A stretch of DNA of 64,000 nucleotides from assembly GCF_003116015.1 (NCBI RefSeq), contig NZ_LGQZ01000079.1, forward strand, positions 107,402-171,401, written 5' to 3'. Under the pieces are notes generated by a model. The model saw nothing but the letters and a program-made list of their open reading frames with translations, had not been told where the DNA came from and made no database searches. Origin of the DNA: Azospirillum sp. TSO22-1. GTDB lineage: Bacteria; Pseudomonadota; Alphaproteobacteria; Azospirillales; Azospirillaceae. Shown piece after piece: positions 26,073 to 34,787 of this stretch. Each line of letters opens with the position of its first letter. Within the stretch, counting starts at the first letter, position 1. Made by a program: the position numbers and the translations under genes.

Positions 26073-27568
26073 CGGACACCGCAGACGTCTGCCTGCTGAT
26101 GGAGGGATCGTACCCGTACGTGGCGGGCGGCGTGTCCACCTGGACGCACGACCTCATCAAGGCGCACCCGGACCTGACCTTCCACGTGGTGGCGCTGGTC
26201 GCCGACCGCAGCACCCGCAAGCTCGCCTACGAACTGCCGGCCAACGTCACCGGGATGACCCACGTCTACCTGCAGGACCCGGACCCCGGCTGGCCGTGGG
26301 TGCCCGGCCAGGGCGAGCTGTTCCGCCGGCTGGAGGAGCCGCTGCGCCGCCTCCAGCAGGGCGGCGGGCTGGCCGAGGTGGCCGCGGTGGCCAAGCTGCT
26401 GGCGCCCAAGCGCGGGCGGACCGGCCGGCGGGTGCTGCTGAACTCCGAGGACGCGTTCCGCATGGTGGTGCGGCTGTACGAGGGGACGCTGCCGGACGCC
26501 TCGTTCCTGGAGTATTTCTGGGGCCTGCGGGCGCTGATGGGCGGGCTGTTCGCCACCATGCTGGCGCCGATGCCGAAGGCGCGGGTGTACCACGCCATCT
26601 CCACCGGCTACGCCGGGCTGTTCGCCGCGCGGGCCAAGCTGGAGACCGGGCGCCCGGTGCTGCTGACCGAGCACGGCATCTACACCAACGAGCGCCGTAT
26701 CGAGATCCTGATGGCCGAATGGCTGTTCGAGGGCGCCGACGTCAGCCTGTCGGTGGACAAGAAGAAGCGCGACCTGCGCGACCTCTGGCTCGACACCTTC
26801 GCCAGCTATTCGAAGGCCTGCTACGACGCCTGCGACCGCATCCTCACGCTGTACGGCGGCAACCAGGAGTTCCAGCGCCGCCAGGGCGCCGACCCGGCGA
26901 AGCTGACGATCATCCCGAACGGCATCGACTACGCCGGCTACAGCAAGGTCGTGCGCGACACGGCTCCCCGGTCGCCGACCATCGCGCTGATCGGCCGCGT
27001 GGTGCCGATCAAGGACGTGAAGACCTACATCCGCGCCGCCGGCATCCTGCGCGAGGACATCCCCGACCTGAAGGCGATGATCCTTGGGCCCCTGGAGGAA
27101 GACCCGCAGTACGTCGAGGAGTGCCGCACCATCGTCGCCCACCTGGGCCTGGAGGACACGGTGATCTTCGCCGGCCGCGTGAAACTGACCGACTGGCTCG
27201 GCAAGGTCGACGCCATCGCGCTGACCTCGGTGTCCGAGGCGCAGCCGCTGGTGATCCTGGAGGCCGGGGCGTCCGGCGTGCCGACCGTGGCGACCGACGT
27301 CGGCTCCTGCTCCGAACTCCTCCTCGGCCGGCCGGACGAGGAGCCGCCGCTGGGGGCGGGCGGCGCCATCACCGCGCTGGCGTCGCCGCTGGAGACGGCG
27401 CGCGAGCTGCGCGCGCTGCTGCTCGACCCGATCTGGCGCGAGCGCTGCGCCGCGGCGATCAAGGAGCGGGTGCGGCTCCATTACGACAAGGTGGAGATCG
27501 ACCGCATCTACCGCGCCCTCTACGACGAGCACATTGTCCTGCCAGACACCAAGGTGGAGGCCGCCTGA
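26069..27568 (+). CDS. pelF: PelF glycosyltransferase
   Basis: A 499-residue cytosolic GT4-family glycosyltransferase that polymerises Pel from UDP-sugars. Typical PelF stretches are VCLLMEGSYPYVAGGVSTW, TEHGIYTNERRIEI, IIPNGIDYAGYS, IGRVVPIKDVKTYIRAA and the EX7E-like SEAQPLVILEAGASGVP. No membrane helix is visible; it is expected to work at the membrane with PelD, PelE and PelG. It overlaps pelE by 4 bases and pelG by one base, so the three are translationally coupled. Confidence 0.95.
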   Translation: MTDTADVCLLMEGSYPYVAGGVSTWTHDLIKAHPDLTFHVVALVADRSTRKLAYELPANVTGMTHVYLQDPDPGWPWVPGQGELFRRLEEPLRRLQQGGGLAEVAAVAKLLAPKRGRTGRRVLLNSEDAFRMVVRLYEGTLPDASFLEYFWGLRALMGGLFATMLAPMPKARVYHAISTGYAGLFAARAKLETGRPVLLTEHGIYTNERRIEILMAEWLFEGADVSLSVDKKKRDLRDLWLDTFASYSKACYDACDRILTLYGGNQEFQRRQGADPAKLTIIPNGIDYAGYSKVVRDTAPRSPTIALIGRVVPIKDVKTYIRAAGILREDIPDLKAMILGPLEEDPQYVEECRTIVAHLGLEDTVIFAGRVKLTDWLGKVDAIALTSVSEAQPLVILEAGASGVPTVATDVGSCSELLLGRPDEEPPLGAGGAITALASPLETARELRALLLDPIWRERCAAAIKERVRLHYDKVEIDRIYRALYDEHIVLPDTKVEAA

Positions 27569-28947
27569 TGGCCGGCATCGGCTTCACGCTGCGCAAGCTG
27601 GCGCGCCGCGACGACCTGCTGGGCGTGCTGCAGGGCTACGCGCATTCCGCCTTCATCTCCTCGGGGCCGTGGATGTTCACTATCCTGGCCATCGCCGGCA
27701 TCAACCTCGTCGGCCGCGACGTGGCGCCGGAAGCCGAGCTGATGCTGTTCCGCGTCGTCATCATCTACAACTTCTGCTTCTCGGTGGTGCTGACCGGGCC
27801 GCTGGTGCTGATCGCCACGCGCTACCTCGCCGACGCCATCTACCTGAAGCAGGTGGACACCGCGCCCGGCATGCTGCTGGCCAACCTGGGCGTGGCGTAC
27901 GGGCTGGCGGCGCTGACGGCGGGGCCGTTCTACCTGTTCCTCAGCGACCTGCCGCCGGCGATGATGCACGCCGCGCTGGTCAACTTCTTCCTGGTCTGCG
28001 GCATCTGGGTGGTGTCGATCTTCCTGTCGGCGCTGAAGGACTACGTGATGGTCACCACGGCGTTCGGCGCGGGCATGCTGCTGAGCTTCCTGGCGACCAT
28101 CGGCCTGGGCGTGGCCTTCGGCGGGACCGGCATGGTGTGGGGCGGCAACATCGGGCTGGCCGGCATCCAGTTCGCGCTGATCGCCCGCGTGTTCGCCGAG
28201 TACCCGTACAAGGTGGCGCGCATCTTCGCCTTCCTGTCCTACTTCCGGCGCTACTGGGACCTGGCGCTGATCGGGCTGGTCGGCAACCTGGCGGTCTGGG
28301 TGGACAAGTGGATCATGTGGAGCGCGCCGGAGCGCGAGGTGGTGACCGGCTCCATGGTTATCTACACCGCCTACGACAGCGCCATGTTCATCGCCTGCCT
28401 GACCATCGTGCCGGCGCTGACGATGTTCACCGTCAACGTCGAGACCCGCTTCTTCGAGCGCTACCAGGCCTTCTACCGCGACATCCAGCAGCACGCGACC
28501 TACGCCCAGATCGCGCGGAACCACAAGGCGATCATCCGCGCGCTGCTGGAGAGTGCGCGCAACCTCGTCATCCTGCAGGGCGCGGTGTGCGCCATCACCA
28601 TCTTCCTGGCGCCGACCCTCGTCAGCGCGCTGGGGCTGAGCTACACGCAGATCGGCATGTTCCGCTTCGGCACGCTGGGGGCGTTCTTCCAGGTGCTGTT
28701 CATGTTCACCAGCATCATCCTGGCCTACTTCGACCTGCGGCTGCGGAACCTGTTCGTCCAGGTCTTCTATCTGGTCGCCAACGCCGGGCTGACCACGCTG
28801 TTCAGCGAACTGGGCTTCGCGTGGTACGGCTACGGCTACTTCCTGGCGTCGCTGCTGGCCTTCGCGCTGGCCTACCTGCTGGCGGCGGACGCGCTGCGCC
28901 GGTTGCCGTTCATCGCCTTCGTCGCCAACAACCCGTCGGTACGATGA
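27568..28947 (+). CDS. pelG: PelG membrane transporter
   Basis: A 459-residue polytopic membrane protein (about 12 helices) that carries the Pel chain across the inner membrane. The start MAGIGFTLRKLARRDDLLG and the HSAFISSGPWMFTILAI segment are typical of PelG. The ATG at 27568 shares its first base with the pelF stop. It overlaps the next small gene by 4 bases (ATGA). Confidence 0.95.
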   Translation: MAGIGFTLRKLARRDDLLGVLQGYAHSAFISSGPWMFTILAIAGINLVGRDVAPEAELMLFRVVIIYNFCFSVVLTGPLVLIATRYLADAIYLKQVDTAPGMLLANLGVAYGLAALTAGPFYLFLSDLPPAMMHAALVNFFLVCGIWVVSIFLSALKDYVMVTTAFGAGMLLSFLATIGLGVAFGGTGMVWGGNIGLAGIQFALIARVFAEYPYKVARIFAFLSYFRRYWDLALIGLVGNLAVWVDKWIMWSAPEREVVTGSMVIYTAYDSAMFIACLTIVPALTMFTVNVETRFFERYQAFYRDIQQHATYAQIARNHKAIIRALLESARNLVILQGAVCAITIFLAPTLVSALGLSYTQIGMFRFGTLGAFFQVLFMFTSIILAYFDLRLRNLFVQVFYLVANAGLTTLFSELGFAWYGYGYFLASLLAFALAYLLAADALRRLPFIAFVANNPSVR

Positions 28948-29399
28948 TGCGGAGGCTGTGCGCCGGACTGCTGCTCCTTGCCACGCCCGCCCTGGCCGAG
29001 CAGCAGCCGGAGCGCACCGATCCAGCCCACCAGCGCGGCATCCTGAACCTGTACGTGACCCCGCAGCCCCCGCCGCCGCGCACGCGGATCAAGCGCGCGC
29101 AGGTCGTCTACCGCCTGCCGAAGGACGTGCCGGAACTGGCGAAGCTGGACGCCAAGCTGTCGGAGCTGTGCCGACGCGGCGCGTTCGTCCAGGAGACGAA
29201 CGGCTTCTACTGGGCGCGCACGCCCAAGCGCACCTTCGGCGTGGCGTTCTCCGGCGGTGCCAACCTCGTGGACCCGCAGAACAAGCGCAAGCCGGGGAAG
29301 GTGTACTTCTTCGAGGAGCCGGAGGGGATGTGCAGCGTGTGGGTCGGCGATCAGGCCAAGCTGATGCCGCACTATGTGGGGCCGCTGCCGGGGGATTGA
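28944..29399 (+). CDS. Small secreted protein of unknown function at the end of the pel operon
   Basis: A 151-residue protein with a signal peptide (about 1-18, LLLLATPALAEQ), then a Pro-rich stretch (YVTPQPPPPRTRIK) and a compact domain with two cysteines (ELCRRGAF and EGMCSVW) that could form a disulfide. Translationally coupled to pelG through an ATGA overlap, which strongly suggests a Pel-related periplasmic or outer-membrane role. It is not one of PelA-G and I do not recognise the family. Confidence 0.7.
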   Translation: MMRRLCAGLLLLATPALAEQQPERTDPAHQRGILNLYVTPQPPPPRTRIKRAQVVYRLPKDVPELAKLDAKLSELCRRGAFVQETNGFYWARTPKRTFGVAFSGGANLVDPQNKRKPGKVYFFEEPEGMCSVWVGDQAKLMPHYVGPLPGD

Positions 29400-29416
29400 G
29401 GACGCTATTGCCTTTC

Positions 29417-29514
29417 CTCTGGCCGTCATGGCCGGGCTTGACCCGGCCATCCACGTGCAAACTTGAGCACCTCCGCGTGGATGCCCGGGTCAAGCCCGGG
29501 CATGACGGCCAGAG
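29417..29514. repeat. Inverted repeat of the CGTCATGCCCGGGCTTGACC class
   Basis: Left arm 29417-29455 (CTCTGGCCGTCATGGCCGGG...) pairs with right arm 29475-29514 (...CCCGGGCATGACGGCCAGAG), with a few mismatches, around a short centre. This sequence class is widespread between genes in alphaproteobacteria. Here it lies between two converging genes and could end both transcripts. Confidence 0.85.
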
Positions 29515-29521
29515 AGGTGGG

Positions 29522-30715
29522 TTACTGCGCCAGGAACTTCGCGATCGTATCCCCGGCCTTGGCGATGTTGAACAGCCCGTCCAGGTGGCCCATCGGACCG
29601 GTGATCGCCTCGCTGTACTCGACCTTGGTGGTCTTGCCGAGCCTGTCCTTCAGCGACCGCAGGTTCTCGTCCGGGAAGAACACGATGTCGTTGGCCGAGG
29701 GGATCAGCAGCACCGGCATCTTCAGCTTCGCCAAGCCCTCCTCCAGCGAGCCGCCGTGCCCGGTGACGAAGGTCTGGTTGGCCTTCACCAGATAGAGGAA
29801 GTGGTTGGCGTCGCTGGTCGCGGCGCGGGCGGTCGCGGCCTTGTCGAGGAAGGCCTCCACCTCGAACTGGTTGGCCATCGCCGCGCGCGGGTCCTTGCCC
29901 TCCTCGGCGAACCTGCGGCCGAACTTGCCGTCGAACCACTGCCAGTAGTTGGCCTGCAGCGTCACCACCTTCAGCGCCTCGGCGAGGCCCTTCACCGGCT
30001 CCGCCTTGCCGTAGTAGTCGCCGTTGTTCCAGTTCGGGTCGAGCCTGATCGGCGCCGCCCAGACGTTCAGCCAGGCGATCAGGAAGGCGTTGGCCTCCGC
30101 GCCGCCGATCACCGGGACGACGCGCTTGACCATCTCCGGATGCGCCGCCCCCCACTCGAACGCCTGGAGCGAGCCCATGGAGGCGCCCATCACCGCGTGC
30201 AGGGTCTTGATGCCCAGGCTCTCGACCAGCGCCTTCTGCACCTCCACGAAGTCGCGGATGGTGACGACGGGGAAGGTCATGCCCCAGGGCTTGCCGGTGT
30301 CGGGGTTGATGCTGGCCGGGCCGGTGGTGACCACGTTCGGGTCCTTGGCGCCCAGGTTGACCAGCGTGTCGGAGCTGATGATGAAGTATTTGTCGGTGTC
30401 CAGCGGCTTGCCGGGGCCGATGATGGCGTCCCAGTAGCCGGGCGCCTTGTCCTCGGCCTTGTACTTGCCGGCGGCGTGCGAGGTGCCGCTGAAGTAATGG
30501 GTGACGAGGATGGCGTTGTCCTTGGCGGTGTTGAGGGTGCCGTAGCTCTCCCAACCGATTCGCACGTTCTTGATGGTCTCGCTGCCGAGCGTCGTGTAGC
30601 TCGGCATCTCGAAGACCTTCTTCTCGACGATGCCATCGTAGGCGAAGGCGGGCGCACCGAAGACCAGCCCGGCGGCCACCGCCAGGCTTCCCAACGCCCA
30701 AACCATTCTGCGCAT
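29522..30715 (-). CDS. Secreted alpha/beta hydrolase (MetX-like esterase)
   Basis: A 397-residue alpha/beta-hydrolase with a signal peptide (about 1-25, GAPAFAYDG). It resembles homoserine O-acetyltransferase (MetX), but export makes amino-acid acetylation unlikely; such proteins are usually labelled MetX-like putative esterases. Nucleophile S179 is in GASMGSLQAFEWG, an acidic residue in LIPSANDIVFFP and the histidine in GPMGHLDGLF. No methionine genes are nearby. Transcribed away from the MarR gene at 30944 with a 228-base intergenic region. Confidence 0.85.
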   Translation of the reverse strand: MRRMVWALGSLAVAAGLVFGAPAFAYDGIVEKKVFEMPSYTTLGSETIKNVRIGWESYGTLNTAKDNAILVTHYFSGTSHAAGKYKAEDKAPGYWDAIIGPGKPLDTDKYFIISSDTLVNLGAKDPNVVTTGPASINPDTGKPWGMTFPVVTIRDFVEVQKALVESLGIKTLHAVMGASMGSLQAFEWGAAHPEMVKRVVPVIGGAEANAFLIAWLNVWAAPIRLDPNWNNGDYYGKAEPVKGLAEALKVVTLQANYWQWFDGKFGRRFAEEGKDPRAAMANQFEVEAFLDKAATARAATSDANHFLYLVKANQTFVTGHGGSLEEGLAKLKMPVLLIPSANDIVFFPDENLRSLKDRLGKTTKVEYSEAITGPMGHLDGLFNIAKAGDTIAKFLAQ

Positions 30716-30943
30716 GCAGTTTTCTCCCGTATCCGGATGATCGACGTGTCTTGGAGCGTCGGATCCTGTTTATCGTTTTTGGGAAAGTCTACGCGGGCAA
30801 TCCCGCTTGTCCAGCCGGGCGAAGGGCAGGGGCGGCGGCTGTGACACGCAGCGTGTTGCTTCCACTTTCGTGCCGCGCCGAAGAGTGGTAAGACCAAAGC
30901 CCCTTCTTATCTGGGGGGAAAACCGTCTCGTCCGGAAGCCGTC

Positions 30944-31384
30944 ATGTCCTTGCGTCGCACCGACTCCTTTGGGTATCAGGTCAACTATCTCGGCCGTCTG
31001 TTCACGCGGGCGCTGGAGCGGCGGCTGGGCCAGCACGGGCTGTTCCCCGGCCAGATGCCGGCGCTGTTGGCCCTGTGGGAACGCGAGGGGATCAGCCAGG
31101 CGGAACTCTGCCGCATCGTCCAGGTCGAGCAGCCGACCATGGCGAACACGCTGAACCGCATGGAACGCGACGACCTGATCCGCCGCGAACCGGATCCGGA
31201 GGACCGCCGCCGCGTGCTGATCTTCCTGACCGACCGGGCCCGCGCGCTGGAGGAGTCGGTGACGGCGCTGGCCCGCGACGCCAGCGACGCCGCCGCCCAA
31301 GGCCTCGACGATGGGGAGAAGGGCGAGGCGATGCGTCTGCTGGGGCTGCTGATCGCCAATCTGGAGCGCGACGTCGGCGTCTGA
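30944..31384 (+). CDS. MarR-family transcriptional regulator
   Basis: A 146-residue winged-helix dimeric regulator. The HTH is in GISQAELCRIVQVEQPTMANTLNRMERDDLI, the wing in PEDRRRVLIFLTD, and both ends are helical for dimerisation. Possible targets are itself and the divergent esterase gene; the shared upstream region 30716-30943 contains a distinct AT-rich tract but no clear long palindrome. Its stop is followed directly by a run of nine Cs (31387-31395). Confidence 0.88.
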   Translation: MSLRRTDSFGYQVNYLGRLFTRALERRLGQHGLFPGQMPALLALWEREGISQAELCRIVQVEQPTMANTLNRMERDDLIRREPDPEDRRRVLIFLTDRARALEESVTALARDASDAAAQGLDDGEKGEAMRLLGLLIANLERDVGV

Positions 31385-31507
31385 TACCCCCCCCCTGCGA
31401 CTTTGCACGTTCGAGGGTGGCTTTTGGGGTCGCCCCAGAGGAAACCCTTGCGCATGCGCAGAGCCCATGCACCTTTCTGGCAGGTCTCGAAGGGTCAGGG
31501 TGCGGGC

Positions 31508-32143
31508 ATGGACGACACGCGGCGGGCGCTGCTGCGCTGGATGACCGGCGTCATGGAGGCGCACGGCTGGAGCGCCGGCGCCTGGGCGCGGGCGGCCGGG
31601 GTGACGCCGACCAACCTCACCCGCTTTCTGCGCGATCCGGTGAACGCCAGCCTGCCCAGCGCCGACACCATCGGCCGGCTGGCCCGCGTCGCCGGGTCGG
31701 AGCCGCGCTTCCTCGACGACGGCGCCCATCCGGCGGTGTGCCGGGTGCCGCTGCTCGACCTCGACCAGGTGCGCGCGCTGATGGCGCTGGGCCGGCGGGC
31801 GGGGGAGGCATACCTCGCCGCGGCGCTGCGCGACGGCAACCCCTGCGTGGCGGTGGACCGCCCGGCCTCGCGCCGTGCCTTCGCGCTGAAGATCGGCTCG
31901 CGCAGCCTGAACGCGGCGGGGGTGCTGCCCAACGACCGGGTGGTGCTGGAGCCGCCCGACCTGCTGCCGCCGAAGCCCGGCGATGTGGTGGTCACCGTGT
32001 CGGACCACACCGTGTGCGGCTACCGTTTCTTTCCGCCGCACCTGCTGCCGGTGTCCACCGACCCCGACTGTTCGCCGACGCCCATTGATGACGCCCACGT
32101 GGCGGGCGTGGCGGTGCATGTGGTGCGGGCTCTGAAAGAGTGA
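31508..32143 (+). CDS. HTH / S24 (LexA-CI-like) regulator
   Basis: About 211 residues: an N-terminal helix-turn-helix (WSAGAWARAAGVTPTNLTRFL) and a C-terminal S24-peptidase-like fold (FALKIGSRSLNAAGVLPNDRVVLEP ... KPGDVVVTVSDHTVCGYRFF). The serine of the Ser-Lys dyad seems kept (GSRSLN), but where the lysine is expected (usually xxLKRL) the sequence reads TVCGYRFF, so self-cleavage may be lost. It lies upstream of an SOS-boxed recombination operon, which suggests a phage-repressor origin. The ATG at 31508 is preferred because conserved sequence starts there; the frame is open from 31403. Confidence 0.72.
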   Translation: MDDTRRALLRWMTGVMEAHGWSAGAWARAAGVTPTNLTRFLRDPVNASLPSADTIGRLARVAGSEPRFLDDGAHPAVCRVPLLDLDQVRALMALGRRAGEAYLAAALRDGNPCVAVDRPASRRAFALKIGSRSLNAAGVLPNDRVVLEPPDLLPPKPGDVVVTVSDHTVCGYRFFPPHLLPVSTDPDCSPTPIDDAHVAGVAVHVVRALKE

Positions 32144-32271
32144 CGCTCCCTAACCGTCATGCCTGGGCGTGACGATCTGGAGGATGTCAAAGGACAAGGG
32201 AAGCTCAAGCTTCGCCATTCCATTTTCCCACTCGAATCTTCGATCCTTCGGACCTTACGGCCACGCTACAG

Positions 32272-32286
32272 GTTCTCTTTTTGTTC
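32272..32286 (+). promoter_or_regulatory. LexA (SOS) box, alphaproteobacterial type
   Basis: GTTCTCTTTTTGTTC is a perfect match to the GTTC-N7-GTTC site bound by alphaproteobacterial LexA. It lies in an AT-rich stretch 88 bases before the YqaJ start codon and 128 bases after the HTH/S24 gene. The T-rich spacer is typical of functional sites. It predicts DNA-damage induction of the downstream operon. Confidence 0.8.
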
Positions 32287-32374
32287 TTGAACGATGCGAA
32301 AAAGCAGCCATATTTAGGGTCCGGCGCCATGGTTAACGCCGGAGTGACTGCGAACTCGCATCGGGCGGCGTGGC

Positions 32375-33289
32375 ATGGCGATTACGGAGCAGCAGAAGGC
32401 CTTGCGGGCCGGGCGGATCGGGTCGTCCGACGCCGGCCGCGTGATGGCCGGCGACTGGCTCGCGCTGTGGCGCGAGAAGACCGGGCGTGCCGAGCCGGCC
32501 AACCTCGATCTGGTGGCCGCCGTGCAGATCGGCATCGCCACCGAGCACCTGCACCCACGTTTCGTCGAGCACGCCACCGGCATTCCCTGCATCGCCGCCG
32601 AGGACACCGCCGTCCATCCCGAGCACGCGTGGCTGGTCGCCCACCCGGACTTCCTGAGCTGGGACGGCGAACCGGTCGGCGCGCCGGACACGTTGGTGGA
32701 GGCGAAGTTCTCCGGCGGCTTCCAGTCGGACGCGGAGCTGGCGCAGCGCTACCACTGGCAACTCCAGCACCAGTTCCTGGCGACCGGGATGCAGCGCGGG
32801 CTGCTGTCGATCCTGCGGCCGACCGGGCACTCGCTGATGCGGGTGCGGCGCTCGGAGGTGGAGTGCGACCGGCTGCTCGCCAATCTCCAGGCCTTCTGGT
32901 GGCACGTGGCGAACGGCGTGGAGCCGAGCGATCCGCTGCCCGCCGACGCGCCGCGCTACGAGACGCTGCGGGTGGTGAGCATGGAGCGGCACAACCGCTT
33001 CGCCGCGCTCGCCGCCACGCTGGTGGAGCGCCGCCCGGCGGCGCTGGAGTGCCGCGAGGCGGAAGCCGCCCTGAAGGCGCTGATGCCGGCCGACGCCAAG
33101 GTGGCGTTCGTCGCCGGCCTGTACCTCGCGCGCGACCGCGAGGGCCGCTTGAGCCTGCGCTACGGCGAGCCGCCCCGGCGGGCGCTGGAGCGCGTGGAGA
33201 TCTGGGAACCGGCTCTGTCCCCTGACCTCAGCCTGTCCGCCGTGCTGGACGGGGGCTGGGGTGAGGGGAAAGACGAACAGCTTGTATAG
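32375..33289 (+). CDS. YqaJ-family viral-type recombination exonuclease
   Basis: A 304-residue PD-(D/E)XK nuclease of the YqaJ family, the phage lambda-exonuclease-like enzymes that resect double-stranded ends. Motifs: RAGRIGSSDAGRVM (residues 11-24), the GIATEHLHPRFVEHATG helix, D92 in VAHPDFLSWDG, E109-A-K111 in LVEAKFSGG, and YHWQLQHQFLATG with the conserved glutamines. It is the first gene of an operon with a predicted annealing protein 12 bases downstream. No capsid, integrase or tail genes are present, so this is a recombination module and not a prophage. Confidence 0.88.
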   Translation: MAITEQQKALRAGRIGSSDAGRVMAGDWLALWREKTGRAEPANLDLVAAVQIGIATEHLHPRFVEHATGIPCIAAEDTAVHPEHAWLVAHPDFLSWDGEPVGAPDTLVEAKFSGGFQSDAELAQRYHWQLQHQFLATGMQRGLLSILRPTGHSLMRVRRSEVECDRLLANLQAFWWHVANGVEPSDPLPADAPRYETLRVVSMERHNRFAALAATLVERRPAALECREAEAALKALMPADAKVAFVAGLYLARDREGRLSLRYGEPPRRALERVEIWEPALSPDLSLSAVLDGGWGEGKDEQLV

Positions 33290-33301
33290 GGGATCCCCGC
33301 G

Positions 33302-34078
33302 ATGGGACGTATGAGCAAGACCGACACCGTGGCCGAGACCGGGAAGGCCGAGACCAAGGTTGAGACGCCCGCCGGCAAAGTGGTGCGCCTCGACAACCTC
33401 GACCTGTGGAACCGGCTGAAGCGGACCGACCCGAAGGCCACCAAGCCGTTCACCCGGGCCGGCGGCTTCCGCGGCACGCAGATCGACCCGACCTGGCGCT
33501 TCCAGATGATGACCGAGGTGTTCGGCCCGGTCGGCAAGGGCTGGGGCTACGAGCAGATGGACTGGACCATCGCCGAGCGCATGATCTTCATCTGCGCCCG
33601 CGTCTGGTACATCGACCCGACCTCCGGCGAGACGTGCTGGACCGGCCCGCAGTGGGGCGGCACGGAGATGGTGCGCCGGCGCAACGGCATCGAGGCGCCG
33701 GACGACGAGTGCTTCAAGATGTCGATGACCGATGCGGTGGGGAAGTGCCTGCTGCAGATCGGTCTCGCCGCCGACGTCTACATGGGGCAGTTCGACGACT
33801 CCAAGTACCGCGAGGAGTCGGAAGCCTTCTTCGCCGCCAAGGCCAACCCGGACCTGCAGCCGGAGGCGATCGCCGCCTTCGAGGCGGAGGTGAAGACGCG
33901 CCTGAACGCCTGCCTCGACCTCGACGACCTGGAGGAGGTCTGGCGCGCCGGCGTCGGCACCCGGCTGCGCGAGATCGGCGCGGTGGACAAGGCGGCGCAG
34001 CACCGCATCACCGGCCTGTTCGCCCAGAAGAAGACCGAGATCATCAAGCGCGAGGAGTCCCGCGAAGCCGCGGAGTAA
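33302..34078 (+). CDS. Putative phage-type single-strand annealing protein
   Basis: A 258-residue soluble protein. Segments such as PFTRAGGFRGTQIDPTW, MMTEVFGPVGKGWGYE and SMTDAVGKCLLQIGLAADVY followed by MGQFDDSKY resemble phage proteins that sit beside exonucleases and are thought to anneal single strands (Rad52-superfamily-like); this is from memory of the family pattern, not a search. The position after YqaJ mirrors lambda Exo-Beta or RecE-RecT pairs. The charged C-terminal tail (KKTEIIKREESREAAE) is typical of a DNA-binding protein. The ATG at 33302 or 33311 could be used. Confidence 0.65.
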   Translation: MGRMSKTDTVAETGKAETKVETPAGKVVRLDNLDLWNRLKRTDPKATKPFTRAGGFRGTQIDPTWRFQMMTEVFGPVGKGWGYEQMDWTIAERMIFICARVWYIDPTSGETCWTGPQWGGTEMVRRRNGIEAPDDECFKMSMTDAVGKCLLQIGLAADVYMGQFDDSKYREESEAFFAAKANPDLQPEAIAAFEAEVKTRLNACLDLDDLEEVWRAGVGTRLREIGAVDKAAQHRITGLFAQKKTEIIKREESREAAE

Positions 34079-34083
34079 CGCCC

Positions 34084-34392
34084 ATGGCAACCGCCAACGC
34101 CGAACGCTCCCCCAGCGGCCTGTTCCGCATGGCCGCCTGGGAGGGCGACATGGAACGACGCCACGCCCAGATGCCGCGCTGGTACTGGGACCGCGCCCAG
34201 CGGCACCGCCAGTTCGTCCGCTGGGTGGAGGCCGAGGCCGAGGGCATGGCGATGCAGCTGTCCTACCACCTGCGCCCCGACACCCCGGCCGACACGGCCG
34301 GCGCGGTGCGCCGGATGGTGGACCTGCTGGCCCGCGACGCCGAGTGGGCGCGTCATGTGGAGGAACTCCAGCCGGCGGAAAGGGCCGCCTGA
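34084..34392 (+). CDS. Small hypothetical protein in the recombination operon
   Basis: A 102-residue protein rich in Arg, Trp and Glu (RRHAQMPRWYWDRAQRHRQF, VRWVEAEAEGMAMQLSY), predicted helical and soluble. Starts 5 bases after the annealing protein and is clearly co-transcribed. Family not recognised. Possible roles are an accessory or regulator of the exonuclease-annealing pair; no DNA-binding fold is evident. Confidence 0.65.
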   Translation: MATANAERSPSGLFRMAAWEGDMERRHAQMPRWYWDRAQRHRQFVRWVEAEAEGMAMQLSYHLRPDTPADTAGAVRRMVDLLARDAEWARHVEELQPAERAA

Positions 34393-34393
34393 C

Positions 34394-34756
34394 ATGAGAA
34401 GGACCACGAAAGCCATGACCATCGAGGAGGTCCGGGCCCGACTGCGCGCGGCGCACGCCCGCATCGGGAACGAGGGCCGCTTCGCCCTCACCCTGTCGCT
34501 GACCGGCCCCCCCGGCGGGGCCGAGGAGGCGTACCTGACGCACTGGTTCCGCCCCGACCCCTACGCCTTCGAGGACTGCAAGGCGGTGGGGTCCGGGACG
34601 GTCGCGGAATGCCTGGCGGCGCTGGAGCGCTACGCCGCCGGCTACCGGCGCCAGCCGACCTTCAACGAGGTCGGCCGCACGCTGGGCCTCGTTCCACCCG
34701 CCGTGGACGGGGACCACGAGCCCGGGGGGCACCGCTTCCTGGTGGCGGCGGAATGA
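34394..34756 (+). CDS. Small hypothetical protein, last gene of the recombination operon
   Basis: About 120 residues (ATG at 34394; an ATG at 34415 would give 113). Mixed alpha/beta composition: helical MTIEEVRARLRAAHARIG, strand-rich RFALTLSLTG, and a conserved-looking DPYAFEDCKAVGSGTVAECLAALERYAAGY. Starts right after the stop of the previous gene and is followed by a rho-independent terminator, which closes the four-gene operon. Function unknown. Confidence 0.6.
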   Translation: MRRTTKAMTIEEVRARLRAAHARIGNEGRFALTLSLTGPPGGAEEAYLTHWFRPDPYAFEDCKAVGSGTVAECLAALERYAAGYRRQPTFNEVGRTLGLVPPAVDGDHEPGGHRFLVAAE

Positions 34757-34787
34757 GCTGACGCTCCACTGTAGACTCTCCATCCTG

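Noticed and set aside
29522..30715. Homoserine O-acetyltransferase (metX) for methionine synthesis
   Set aside because: It carries a signal peptide and has no methionine genes nearby; a secreted MetX-like esterase is the better reading.
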